Below, piece after piece: positions 34,705-43,166 of a DNA stretch of 56,854 bases. Position numbers and translations under genes: made by a program. Below the pieces are notes generated by a model. It did not search any database. It had not been told where the DNA came from and saw only the letters and a program-made list of their open reading frames with translations. Each line of letters starts with the position of its first letter. The first letter of the stretch is position 1. This DNA comes from an uncultured Lachnospiraceae bacterium (GTDB lineage Bacteria; Bacillota; Clostridia; Lachnospirales; Lachnospiraceae): positions 3,914-60,767 of the forward strand of contig CAJTJZ010000020.1 of assembly GCA_910576895.1 (NCBI GenBank), read 5' to 3'.

Positions 34705-36843
34705 GTGGATATGGAAAATCAAAGAGAGAGAGCAAAAGAGATTTTAAAACAATTAACATTACAAGAAAAAATTGATATGATTCATGGAAGCCAATTATTT
34801 CAGACAAAAGGAGTGGAACGACTTGGCATTCCACCACTGAAAATGTCAGATGGACCTATGGGAGTACGGCAGGAGTTTTTACCAGCACAGTGGAAAGCGG
34901 TTGGTCTTAATGATGATTATGTAACTTATCTTCCATGCAATAGTGCTCTTGCTTCTACTTGGAATCGAAAACAAGCATTGGAAATAGGAAGTGTATTAGG
35001 AGAAGAAGCAAGAGGGCGTGGTAAAGATGTTATTTTAGGACCGGGAATTAATATAAAACGCAGTCCTTTATGTGGACGTAATTTTGAATATTTTAGTGAA
35101 GATCCTTATTTAACAGGAGAAATGGCAGCAGCTTATATTCAGGGTGTTCAGCTTTGGGATGTGGCTGCTTGTGTAAAGCATTTTGCAGTGAATAATCAAG
35201 AAACACAAAGATTATGGGTAGAAGTAGAAATTGATGAACAGTCTTTACGTGAAATTTATTTTCCAGCATTTTATGATGCAATAAAGCAGGGTGGAGCTTT
35301 GACTCTTATGGGGGCTTATAATAAGCTTTATAGTGAGCATTGCTGTCAGAGTGAATTTTTATTAAATCAAGTCTTGCGAAAAGAATGGGGATTTGAAGGT
35401 GTGATTATATCAGATTGGGGAGGTGTTCATGACACAGAACTTGCAGCAAATTCTCAGCTTGATATTGAAATGTCAGTAACCGATAATTTTGATGATTATT
35501 TTATGGCACAACCATTAAAGAAAAAAATAGAAAATGGTGAAATTAAGGAAGAAGTTATTGATGAAAAAGTGTTAAGAATCCTTATGCTGATGCAAAAGCT
35601 TCATATGCTTGATGGTGAGCGAAAAAGTGGTGCTTATAATACAGATAAGCATCGCCAAAAGGCATTAGAAGCAGCAAGAGAATCGATTGTATTATTAAAG
35701 AATGAAAAACAGGTACTGCCACTTAAGAAAGAAAATCTAAAGCGTGTTTTGCTAATTGGAGAAAATGCACAATGTCTTCATGCAAATGGCGGAGGAAGTG
35801 CAGAAATTAAAGCATTATATGAAATTTCTCCATTGATGGGATTAAAAAGTCAGCTTGGTGGAAATGCAGAAGTAGATTATACCTTAGGATATTGCCGCAA
35901 AGAGGATGTATCAAAAAAAGAAGGTGCACAGACAGAAAATTGGCAGGAAAAGAGCTTAGAACATGGCGGCGGAGCACAAAAGACAGATAAGGAGAATATT
36001 GAAAATAATGATGCAAAAATAGAAAATATAATTGCTCAGAGAAAAGAAAGCATTTCTTTGGAAGAAAAACGTAAGGAATTGCGAGAAAAAGCTGTTTGTT
36101 TAGCAAAAGAAAAAACATATGATGCTGTTATTTATATTGGTGGTTTAAATCATGAATATGATAGCGAAGGAAATGATCGTTTTGATATGAAACTGCCATA
36201 TGAACAGGATATATTAATAGAAGAATTGCTTAAAGTAAGAGATGATCTTGTGATTGTTATACAGGCAGGTAGTCCGGTAGAAATGGAACGCTGGATTGAA
36301 CAGGCAAATACAGTCATATTTTATTGGTATGCAGGAATGGAGGGTGGAAATGCTTTAGCCAATGTATTACTTGGGAAAGTAAATCCATCTGGAAAACTTC
36401 CAGAAACATTTTATAAGACACATAAAGATTGTTCTGCTCATGCAGTTGGAGAATTTGCAAAAGAAAAGAGTGTTGCTTATAAAGAGGGAAGTTATGTGGG
36501 ATATCGTTATAATGATAAATATCAGGTAGAACCACGTTTTTGTTTTGGACATGGCTTGTCTTATACAAGTTTTGTATATACAGAAGCTAGTCTTGACTTT
36601 GAAAAAAAGCAAATTTCTTGTATAATTGAAAATACAGGTGCATATGATGGAAGCGAAGTAGTACAAATCTATTTGCGAAAAGATGGTTCAAAGTTTTTTC
36701 AAGAGTTAAAAGGATTTGAAAAAATTTTTGTAAAGGCAGGACAAAAACAGCAGGTAACAATAACATTAAGGGAAATGGAAAAAGATAGTTTGTATTGTAT
36801 TGGAAGTTCTTCCAGAGATATTAGATTGTCAATAGAATGTTAA
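34705..36843 (+). CDS. bglX: GH3 beta-glucosidase
   Basis: GH3 enzymes release glucose from the non-reducing end of beta-glucans. The N-terminal barrel has KHFAVNNQETQR and the nucleophile Asp237 in IISDWGG; the second domain has NGGGSAEIKALYEISP, EYDSEGNDRFDMKLP and an FnIII-like end (GLSYTSF to the C-terminus). Between residues about 395 and 460 there is a charged, low-complexity insert absent from most relatives. GTG at 34705 or ATG at 34711 may be the start; AAGGAAAAGGG lies before both. No signal peptide is found, so it acts in the cytoplasm on de-xylosylated cello-oligosaccharides. It ends the polysaccharide locus at a strong terminator. Confidence 0.92.
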   Translation: MDMENQRERAKEILKQLTLQEKIDMIHGSQLFQTKGVERLGIPPLKMSDGPMGVRQEFLPAQWKAVGLNDDYVTYLPCNSALASTWNRKQALEIGSVLGEEARGRGKDVILGPGINIKRSPLCGRNFEYFSEDPYLTGEMAAAYIQGVQLWDVAACVKHFAVNNQETQRLWVEVEIDEQSLREIYFPAFYDAIKQGGALTLMGAYNKLYSEHCCQSEFLLNQVLRKEWGFEGVIISDWGGVHDTELAANSQLDIEMSVTDNFDDYFMAQPLKKKIENGEIKEEVIDEKVLRILMLMQKLHMLDGERKSGAYNTDKHRQKALEAARESIVLLKNEKQVLPLKKENLKRVLLIGENAQCLHANGGGSAEIKALYEISPLMGLKSQLGGNAEVDYTLGYCRKEDVSKKEGAQTENWQEKSLEHGGGAQKTDKENIENNDAKIENIIAQRKESISLEEKRKELREKAVCLAKEKTYDAVIYIGGLNHEYDSEGNDRFDMKLPYEQDILIEELLKVRDDLVIVIQAGSPVEMERWIEQANTVIFYWYAGMEGGNALANVLLGKVNPSGKLPETFYKTHKDCSAHAVGEFAKEKSVAYKEGSYVGYRYNDKYQVEPRFCFGHGLSYTSFVYTEASLDFEKKQISCIIENTGAYDGSEVVQIYLRKDGSKFFQELKGFEKIFVKAGQKQQVTITLREMEKDSLYCIGSSSRDIRLSIEC

Positions 36844-36883
36844 ATATAGTATAATTATAATCTAAGAATATTAAAATGAAAAG

Positions 36884-36920
36884 ACTACTGTATCAAAGAA
36901 ATGGTACAGTAGTTTTTTTG
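36884..36920 (+). terminator. Rho-independent terminator after the GH3 gene
   Basis: 9-bp arms ACTACTGTA (36884-36892) and TACAGTAGT (36905-36913) with a 12-nt loop are followed by seven T. Confidence 0.9.
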
Positions 36921-37014
36921 CCATAATTTAAAATCGATCCAAGGGATTGTATTTAAGAATTACTTGGTTTATAATTGAAATGTTTGAAATGATAAAAAAT
37001 GGGAGGCGATTTTT

Positions 37015-37239
37015 TTGTTATTAAAAGATATACAAATAGGTGAAACTTGCAGAGTAGAAAAAATAAATCTTCCTTTTCAGATAGAACGGCGTTTGCAGGC
37101 TCTTGGAATGATAAGAGATACCACAATTTCTGTTTTAAATCGAAAAGGAAAAGGGATTATGATTATTAAATTGCGAGGGTCTCGTTTTGCATTAGGATAT
37201 CAGATGACAAAAAATATTGAAGTTGAGAAAGTAGGGTAA
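37015..37239 (+). CDS. feoA: Ferrous iron transport protein A
   Basis: A 74-aa SH3-like FeoA protein that supports the FeoB ferrous-iron channel at the membrane. The pattern G-E-T-C-R-V-E-K near the start, RRLQALGM and the closing RGSRFALGYQMTKNIEV are characteristic. The start is TTG at 37015, with GGGAGG 8 nt upstream and no suitable ATG; a TTG start keeps the family length. It ends 5 nt before feoB. No Fur box is evident in the 94-bp leader. Confidence 0.9.
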   Translation: MLLKDIQIGETCRVEKINLPFQIERRLQALGMIRDTTISVLNRKGKGIMIIKLRGSRFALGYQMTKNIEVEKVG

Positions 37240-37244
37240 AGATT

Positions 37245-39287
37245 ATGAGTGAACGAATGACAATTGGCTTTATTGGAAATCCAAATTGTGGAAAAACAAC
37301 ATTATTTAATGCATATACAGGAGCAAATTTAAAAGTTGCTAATTGGCCGGGTGTAACAGTAGAAAAAGTAGAGGGAGCAATTCGAGAGCATGATTTAGAT
37401 ATTCGATTAGTAGATCTTCCCGGTACATATAGTCTTACTTCTTATACGATGGAAGAAACCGTTTCCAGACAATTTATTTTAAGTGATGAAGTCGATGTGA
37501 TTATTAATGTTGTTGATGCTTCGATATTAGAAAGAGGTCTGTATTTAACATTACAGCTTTTGGAACTGGGAAAGCCAGTAATTCTTGCATTAAATATGAT
37601 GGATATTGTAGAAAAGCGAGGAATGGAAATTGATTTGCATCGTCTGCCAGAAATGCTTGGTATTCCTGTGATTCCAGTATCAGCAAGAAAGCGTACTGGA
37701 TTAGATTCTTTACTTCATGCAGCAGCACATCATAAAGATTGTAAAGAGCCAGATTGTTTAATTCATCAACATAAAAAAACAGCACATCATATTCATAATC
37801 ACCATTCAGAATATGCTATGGTATATTCTGATGAAATAGAAGATAAGATTGATCAGATTATGACAGCTTTAAAAAAGGAGTATCTATCTTTAACGAATTT
37901 TCGCTGGTATGCAATTAAGTTATTAGAACAAGATGCAGAAATTTGCGAGAAATATCCATTAGAGTTACCAGAAGTGCTTGATCATAATTATGAAACACAG
38001 ATGATTAATGAAAAATATGATTTTATTCAAGAAATTGTAGATGAAGTATTACTTCATAAACAACGTCAAGATAAACTTACGGAACGCATTGATCATATCT
38101 TAACACATCATATTTTTGGTATTCCTGTTTTTCTTTTTATTATGGCAATTGTATTTTTTCTAACATTTACGGTAGGTGATTGGATAAAAGGATATTTTGA
38201 AATGGGAATTGACTTTTTATCAGAAGTTACACAAAAAGGAATGTTATCTTTTCATGTTAATTCTATTTTGCAATCGTTGATTATAGAAGGAATTATTGGT
38301 GGTGTTGGTACAATCATTACTTTTTTACCCAATATTTTTATTCTTTTTCTTGCTTTGGCATTTCTTGAAGATAGCGGCTATATGGCAAGAGTTGCTTATG
38401 TTATGGAAGGGATTATGAGTAAACTTGGGCTTTCTGGGAAAGCATTTATTCCTATGTTGCTAGGTTTTGGCTGTACAGTTCCAGCGATTATGGCATCGCG
38501 TGCTTTGGAAAATAAAAGAGATCGTTATAAAGTAATGCTTGTAACGCCTTTTATGTCCTGTAATGCTCGTTTAACCATTTATATTTTATTTTCTGAGATG
38601 TTTTTTGGAAAACATGCTATGCTTGTAGCTTATTCTATGTATTTAATTGGGATTGTAGTTGCTATTTTTGTATCCTTAATTTTACATCTTCTTGATCGAA
38701 AGGAAAGTGAAAATTATCTTTTAATTGAGTTGCCAGAATATAAAATACCAAGTGCGAGAACGGTTGCTATCTATGTATGGGAAAAAGTAAAAGATTATTT
38801 GGGAAAAGCTGGAACAACTATTTTTCTTGCTACCTTATTGATATGGGTTTTACTTAATTTTGGTTTGCATGGATATTCTTCTGATATGTCAGCAAGTTTT
38901 GGTGCTATGATTGGTAAATGGATGACACCTGTTTTTGCACCGATTGGACTCGGATTTTGGCAGATTACCGTAGCACTTCTTGCTGGAATTTCTGCAAAAG
39001 AAGTTGTGGTATCCAGTATGGCAGTATTATTTAATATTGTTAATGCAAATTCTTCCACAGGTATGAAAGAATTTTCTATTGTATTGCAGGAAATTGGTTT
39101 TGGTTCAAGAAATGCTTTTTGCTTGATGGTATTTTGTTTGCTTTATATTCCATGTGCGGCTGCACTTGCAACAATTCAAAAAGAGTCACAAAGCTGGAGA
39201 TGGATGTGCTTTGTTGCTATCTTTCAGTTAGTGATTGCATGGTTTGTGACTTTTCTTATTTATCAAGTGAGCGGATTTTTAGTATAG
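37245..39287 (+). CDS. feoB: Ferrous iron transporter FeoB with a His/Cys-rich cytoplasmic insert
   Basis: FeoB imports Fe2+ with a GTPase-controlled membrane channel. The G domain has G1 GNPNCGKT (11-18), the DLPG motif (57-60) and NMMD; the membrane part has two Gate regions (IPMLLGFGCTVPAIMASR and a later ISAKEVVVSS). Length is 680 aa, somewhat short because the C-terminus ends soon after the last helices. Directly after the G domain, residues 162-187 hold nine His and two Cys (HHKDC, CLIHQHKK, HHIHNHH), a likely metal-binding loop. It is co-transcribed with feoA and followed by a hairpin. Confidence 0.95.
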   Translation: MSERMTIGFIGNPNCGKTTLFNAYTGANLKVANWPGVTVEKVEGAIREHDLDIRLVDLPGTYSLTSYTMEETVSRQFILSDEVDVIINVVDASILERGLYLTLQLLELGKPVILALNMMDIVEKRGMEIDLHRLPEMLGIPVIPVSARKRTGLDSLLHAAAHHKDCKEPDCLIHQHKKTAHHIHNHHSEYAMVYSDEIEDKIDQIMTALKKEYLSLTNFRWYAIKLLEQDAEICEKYPLELPEVLDHNYETQMINEKYDFIQEIVDEVLLHKQRQDKLTERIDHILTHHIFGIPVFLFIMAIVFFLTFTVGDWIKGYFEMGIDFLSEVTQKGMLSFHVNSILQSLIIEGIIGGVGTIITFLPNIFILFLALAFLEDSGYMARVAYVMEGIMSKLGLSGKAFIPMLLGFGCTVPAIMASRALENKRDRYKVMLVTPFMSCNARLTIYILFSEMFFGKHAMLVAYSMYLIGIVVAIFVSLILHLLDRKESENYLLIELPEYKIPSARTVAIYVWEKVKDYLGKAGTTIFLATLLIWVLLNFGLHGYSSDMSASFGAMIGKWMTPVFAPIGLGFWQITVALLAGISAKEVVVSSMAVLFNIVNANSSTGMKEFSIVLQEIGFGSRNAFCLMVFCLLYIPCAAALATIQKESQSWRWMCFVAIFQLVIAWFVTFLIYQVSGFLV

Positions 39288-39323
39288 TCTTTCTTAGAAA
39301 TTGATCTTTTTGTAGAAATGAAA

Positions 39324-39351
39324 TGAGACTGTTGTATATATAACAGTCTCA
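39324..39351 (+). terminator. Probable terminator of feoAB
   Basis: Perfect arms TGAGACTGTT (39324-39333) and AACAGTCTCA (39342-39351) with an 8-nt loop; the T-rich tail is short (CTTTAATT), so efficiency is uncertain. Confidence 0.6.
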
Positions 39352-39373
39352 CTTTAATTAATATTTAAACAAG

Positions 39374-39395
39374 CCACCACTTATAGAAGTGGTGG
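39374..39395. other. GC-rich tetraloop hairpin at the end of the chemoreceptor gene
   Basis: CCACCACTT, loop ATAG, then AAGTGGTGG form a 9-bp hairpin that stands out in AT-rich sequence, followed by TAGTTGAC. It lies 10 bp past the chemoreceptor stop and may terminate that - strand gene, though the T-run (CTTGTTTAAAT) is poor. Its form also resembles the end hairpins of IS200/IS605-type elements. Confidence 0.45.
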
Positions 39396-39405
39396 TAGTT
39401 GACTT

Positions 39406-41106
39406 TTATTCTCTTAATTGAAATTGAGAAAGCAATTTGTTTAAGCGTTCTGTTTGAGCACTTTCTTCTTCGGTAGATGCAGCAGTTTCCTGAGAAGCGG
39501 CGGAATTTGTTTCTATGGATTCTTGAATTTTATTTATATTTTCAAGTACTTCAGAAGCTTTTACAGATTGATCTTTTGAGGATATTGTAACTTCTTTCAT
39601 AATAGAGGTACTTTTTTGTGCTAATGTTGCTACTTGTTGTAATATAGAAGAAGTTTCTTCTGCTAAATTACTTCCATGTTCTACAGCATCAATTGTTTTA
39701 TTAATCAGTGCTTCTGTACCCATAACAGCTTCGGAACTTTGTTCTGCCAATTTTTTGACTTCATCTGCTACAACAGCAAATCCTTTTCCTGCCTCTCCTG
39801 CTCTTGCGGCTTCAATAGAAGCATTTAAGGATAGAAGATCGGTTTGTGCAGCAATATCATTGATTGTATTTGTAATTTTAATAATTTGTGCAGAACAATC
39901 TTTAATTTCAATAATAGAAGTATTGAGTTCTTGCATTTTTTCTGTGCCATTGAAAAGAAAGCCAGCAGCTTGATCAGAAAGTGTTTCGGATTCTTCTGCT
40001 TTATAAGAAACTTGTTGAATGCCATTATTTAGAGTTTCCAAAGAGGATACAATCAGATCAACTGCCATATTTTCTTCTACACAAGTTTCTGCAAGTTGTT
40101 GGGTGCTAATAGAGAGCTGCTCTGTATTTGTCATTACAATAGAAGAAGCGTCTTCTATTGTTCGGAAAATAGAATTCATATTATCTAAGATAGCATTCAT
40201 AGATTCCTTAATATCTACAAATTGTCCAATATATTCTTTTTCAATAGAAAACGTATAGTCACCAATGGCAAGTAAACTTAATTTTTCTGATAGGTCGCTG
40301 ATAATAGTATGAAGGAAATCTTTTGTTGTTTTAATAGAGCCAGCAAGAGAACCAATTTCTGTATCATCTTCTTCTAGTGTAAAAGGATCGTCTAAAATAC
40401 CATTAGAAATAGATTCCATTTGCTTTTCAACAGTAAGAATAGGTTCTAATAATTCATTTTTTACAAAAAGGGCATATCGTTTTTGTGTAAATAATATAGC
40501 AAGCAATGCAAGAAAGCCTAAAACATTAATAAAATAAGAAAAAATCTGAACAACAAACACTTCTTTGTCTGTACGCTTGTTAAGAGCATTAATGAAGGAA
40601 TCTGTTTTTTCTGAAATTTCATTTATGCTAGATTGGTATTCTTCGCCATAAACATAGGATAAGGCTTCTTCACTGTTTCCTTTGTCAGCAGCCGCCATAG
40701 CATTTTCTTCTAATGGAATTAGGCTTTGTGAAATATTCATAATTTCTTCAATAGTAGCAAGCTCACTTTTTTTAAGTCCTATTTTTTTCATTTTTTCAAT
40801 TGCAATATCTCTTCTTTTTGTAACATTTACTTCGTTCATATAATTATCATAGTGAGTTTTTTGTGTACTTGCAGAATAAGCTCTTACTTCTGTTGTAAGA
40901 TATTGAGAACCACTACGAAGCTGAATTGCATATTCTGTTAGCTTTTGTTTATTATTTGTTATACTATGGGTTAAAATATTCGATATAATTAAAAGAACCA
41001 TAATACCTATTGTAAAAATTGTAAGGATAGAAGCAAAAGCACTTAGTTTTCTATTTTTAACAGACTGCTTTTCTTTTTTTATTGGTGTATTTAAAATTTT
41101 TTTCAT
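39406..41106 (-). CDS. Methyl-accepting chemotaxis protein
   Basis: A 566-aa receptor with membrane helices at about 24-46 and 184-206, an external four-helix-bundle-like sensor domain of about 135 residues, a HAMP-like region, and a long cytoplasmic coiled coil. The hairpin tip is intact (NDIAAQTDLLSLNASIEAARAGEAGKGFAVVADEV split over residues about 415-450). Methylation-type Gln/Glu pairs flank it. Such receptors pass signals to CheA and the flagellar motor; no other che gene is in the window, so it is an orphan receptor. The ligand is unknown. AAAGGAAGG lies 5 nt before the ATG. Confidence 0.94.
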   Translation of the reverse strand: MKKILNTPIKKEKQSVKNRKLSAFASILTIFTIGIMVLLIISNILTHSITNNKQKLTEYAIQLRSGSQYLTTEVRAYSASTQKTHYDNYMNEVNVTKRRDIAIEKMKKIGLKKSELATIEEIMNISQSLIPLEENAMAAADKGNSEEALSYVYGEEYQSSINEISEKTDSFINALNKRTDKEVFVVQIFSYFINVLGFLALLAILFTQKRYALFVKNELLEPILTVEKQMESISNGILDDPFTLEEDDTEIGSLAGSIKTTKDFLHTIISDLSEKLSLLAIGDYTFSIEKEYIGQFVDIKESMNAILDNMNSIFRTIEDASSIVMTNTEQLSISTQQLAETCVEENMAVDLIVSSLETLNNGIQQVSYKAEESETLSDQAAGFLFNGTEKMQELNTSIIEIKDCSAQIIKITNTINDIAAQTDLLSLNASIEAARAGEAGKGFAVVADEVKKLAEQSSEAVMGTEALINKTIDAVEHGSNLAEETSSILQQVATLAQKSTSIMKEVTISSKDQSVKASEVLENINKIQESIETNSAASQETAASTEEESAQTERLNKLLSQFQLRE

Positions 41107-41167
41107 AGAACCTTCCTTTCATGCATTTTGCACATATTTTTAGAGAAACGTATGATTTTATAGTTAC

Positions 41168-41196
41168 ATCATACTATAAAAAAAATTAAAATTCAA
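41168..41196 (-). promoter_or_regulatory. Promoter of the chemoreceptor gene
   Basis: On the - strand, TTGAAT (41196-41191) and TATGAT (41173-41168) are separated by 17 bp. Transcription would begin near 41160, leaving a leader of about 55 nt. Confidence 0.6.
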
Positions 41197-41332
41197 TAAG
41201 ATATTAGTGAAAAATTAAAAAAATACAGGAAAAATCTTAAAAATATTAACAAAATATACATAAATTGAAAAAGAAAACAAAAAGAGAGTTATCGGCAAAA
41301 TAAACAAAAGAGAAAAAAATAAGATGATTTTA

Positions 41333-41361
41333 TTGACAGAATATACAAAATAAGATATAAT
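41333..41361 (+). promoter_or_regulatory. Consensus sigma-A promoter of an orphan non-coding RNA
   Basis: TTGACA (41333-41338), exactly 17 bp, then TATAAT (41356-41361): both hexamers are perfect. No reading frame of note follows on the + strand; the product is the structured RNA below. Confidence 0.85.
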
Positions 41362-41367
41362 TTATTA

Positions 41368-41578
41368 CGATTAAAATAAAATATTTTAATCAAAAAGAAT
41401 TTGTGCAAACGTAGCACATATTCTTTGGCTTTTTAAAAGCCACTTGTTCTGGGAGGGACAAGTGAGAGGGTTTACCAACAGAAACGTATATTGTTTTTTT
41501 GTTTTCTGCAATGGTAGCAAAAGAGAGATTTATAGAGACATACATTTAATGTATTATCACTAAATCTCTCTTTTTTTT
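41368..41578 (+). ncRNA. Orphan structured non-coding RNA, possibly of the raiA-motif class
   Basis: About 210 nt lie between a perfect sigma-A promoter and a strong terminator and encode no protein. In order: a 10-bp hairpin at the very 5' end (41369-41391); a 12-bp hairpin with one U-U mismatch and loop AAACGUA (41394-41426); a short GGCUUU hairpin (41427-41441); a 9-bp hairpin with loop UGGGAG (41441-41464); an unpaired GAGAGGGUUUACC stretch; a long hairpin (41473-41516) containing a second AAACGUA; and the terminator (12-bp arms 41521-41532 and 41561-41572, then U8). The purine-rich unpaired segments recall the raiA motif RNA of Clostridia; this is memory, not a search. It converges on dacF and diverges from the chemoreceptor gene. 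Confidence 0.78.
41521..41578. terminator. Terminator of the ncRNA, also usable by dacF
   Basis: 12-bp arms AAGAGAGATTTA (41521-41532) and TAAATCTCTCTT (41561-41572), with an inner TACAT/ATGTA stem, end in eight T on the + strand. On the - strand the same stem is followed by TTTTGC, so it can also end the carboxypeptidase transcript. Confidence 0.9.
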
Positions 41579-43058
41579 ATCGTTTACGGCTAATATGCCT
41601 TGATCTTGGTTCTTTTCGTTCAAAACTATATTTATATTTTTTGCGTTTATGATAGCGGTTATAACGAATATGGGAAGTAATCAAATAAAATAGAATGATT
41701 AAAATTATAATGGCTATAATAGCAAAAATGGTAATAAATATATATTTATGTTTTACAAATTTTTCAACAATTCCCGAAGTTAGTTTTTCTTTTAGGGATA
41801 TTATTGTTTGTACATGACTAGATGTAGTCAGTGTCTTTAAAGTAGAAGGATGGTATAAAATATCGGATTGCCCTACATTTTTGCCATCATAAGTATAAGT
41901 AACATTTCCAATAACAATATCTGTTTCTGCATTAGAAAGTGTAATATTTGGTAAATAAGTAATATTTTGTTTTGCATATTTCTTTTTAACACCTTTTGGA
42001 AGAATCAAGTAAGAATTATTGTTTACAGTAATGGCAGGAGATTGTTCGGAAAGCAGACGGCTATATTTTGTAAACATAGGAGAATGATCGGAAATAGCAG
42101 ATTCCGTATTCCCTATATTGCTTCCTACCATTGGAAATAAGTGATAATTTTCAAAAGCGGCATCTAAAAGTTTTTTTGTATCTGTATATTCATTTTCTTT
42201 TGCACTTGTACCTTGTGCCCGCATAACAACGCAGACAAGTTCCATATCTTCTTTTTTAGCAAAAGTAACAAGTGTATTTTCTGCAGCAGAAGTATATCCT
42301 GTTTTTCCGCCAATACAATTATCATATTCATAAATATAATTAGAACGATAACCATTGATCATTTGATGATGATTATTAATCATACGTTCTGGACTCATAT
42401 TTGTAGCACTGACAGTATAAGTTTTACTGGCTGCTACTTTACGGAAAATAGAATTTTTCATGGCTTCTCTGCCAATAAGGCACATATCATAGGCACAAGT
42501 ATAGTGTTTTTCATCATGCAGGCCATGTGGGTTTGTAAAATGAGTATTGACACAGCCGATTTCTTTGGCACGTTTTGTCATAAGTTTTGCAAATTTTAAA
42601 TCAGAACCAGAAATATATTCTGCAGCACCAGCACAGACATCATTTGCCGATTGAAGCATAATAGCATAAAGGCTTTGCTCAACATCAAGTCTTTCTCCGG
42701 CAAGAACGCCTAGTTTACTTCCATCCCAAGGAATGCTGTTGACTGCTTGTGCAGAAAATGTTAGTTCTTCTCCTAATAGACAATTTTCAATGGTAAGTAA
42801 TGTAGTCATAATTTTTGTAATACTAGCTGGATAATTTTTCTTTTTGCTATTTTTAGAATAAAGAACAAGTCCTGAGGATAAATCCATAACACAGCAGGAT
42901 TCTGCATCAATTGTCGGGCATTTTGGCCATAGTTTTTCTGTCTTTTTTTTCGCAGCTTGTACTGTTTTAAATTCCATAGAAAATCCATTTGTTAAAATTC
43001 CAAATGATAAGATAAATATAATCATTAGAAAAGAAATTATTTTTTTCTGTTTTTTCAT
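41577..43058 (-). CDS. dacF: D-alanyl-D-alanine carboxypeptidase (S11 family, low-molecular-weight PBP)
   Basis: This exported enzyme trims the terminal D-Ala from peptidoglycan pentapeptides. All three active-site motifs are present: SITK (S79/K82), SAN (137-139) and KTG (252-254). A signal peptide (about 1-35) and a C-terminal membrane helix followed by a basic tail (YHKRKKYK onward) anchor it. An in-frame ATG at 43172 would add 38 residues without a signal-peptide-like start; the ATG at 43058, with AAAAAAGGAG 6 nt upstream, is chosen and gives 493 aa. It is divergent from trmB. The symbol follows the family and is not a proof of a sporulation role. Confidence 0.92.
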   Translation of the reverse strand: MKKQKKIISFLMIIFILSFGILTNGFSMEFKTVQAAKKKTEKLWPKCPTIDAESCCVMDLSSGLVLYSKNSKKKNYPASITKIMTTLLTIENCLLGEELTFSAQAVNSIPWDGSKLGVLAGERLDVEQSLYAIMLQSANDVCAGAAEYISGSDLKFAKLMTKRAKEIGCVNTHFTNPHGLHDEKHYTCAYDMCLIGREAMKNSIFRKVAASKTYTVSATNMSPERMINNHHQMINGYRSNYIYEYDNCIGGKTGYTSAAENTLVTFAKKEDMELVCVVMRAQGTSAKENEYTDTKKLLDAAFENYHLFPMVGSNIGNTESAISDHSPMFTKYSRLLSEQSPAITVNNNSYLILPKGVKKKYAKQNITYLPNITLSNAETDIVIGNVTYTYDGKNVGQSDILYHPSTLKTLTTSSHVQTIISLKEKLTSGIVEKFVKHKYIFITIFAIIAIIILIILFYLITSHIRYNRYHKRKKYKYSFERKEPRSRHISRKR

Positions 43059-43119
43059 AGTAACTCCTTTTTTATTATAAGTTTGCTTCTGCATTTTATT
43101 ATTTCTGAACAGTTTCTTA

Positions 43120-43148
43120 ATTATAAAGGATTTTTCCAGAACGGGCAA
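43120..43148 (-). promoter_or_regulatory. Promoter of dacF
   Basis: On the - strand, TTGCCC (43148-43143), 17 bp, TATAAT (43125-43120). It is divergent from the trmB promoter 19 bp away. Confidence 0.6.
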
Positions 43149-43166
43149 GGGGTATCTTTTATGTAG

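Noticed and set aside
37245..39287. FeoB truncated by a frameshift
   Set aside because: At 680 aa it is short, but both Gate regions and the last membrane helices are present and the frame ends cleanly before a hairpin.
41107..41576. c-di-GMP riboswitch or 6S RNA near the chemoreceptor gene
   Set aside because: The transcript runs away from the chemoreceptor and ends in a terminator with no downstream gene, so it is no leader. I could not match the class I or II c-di-GMP consensus, and the separate hairpins lack the single long bulged stem of 6S RNA.
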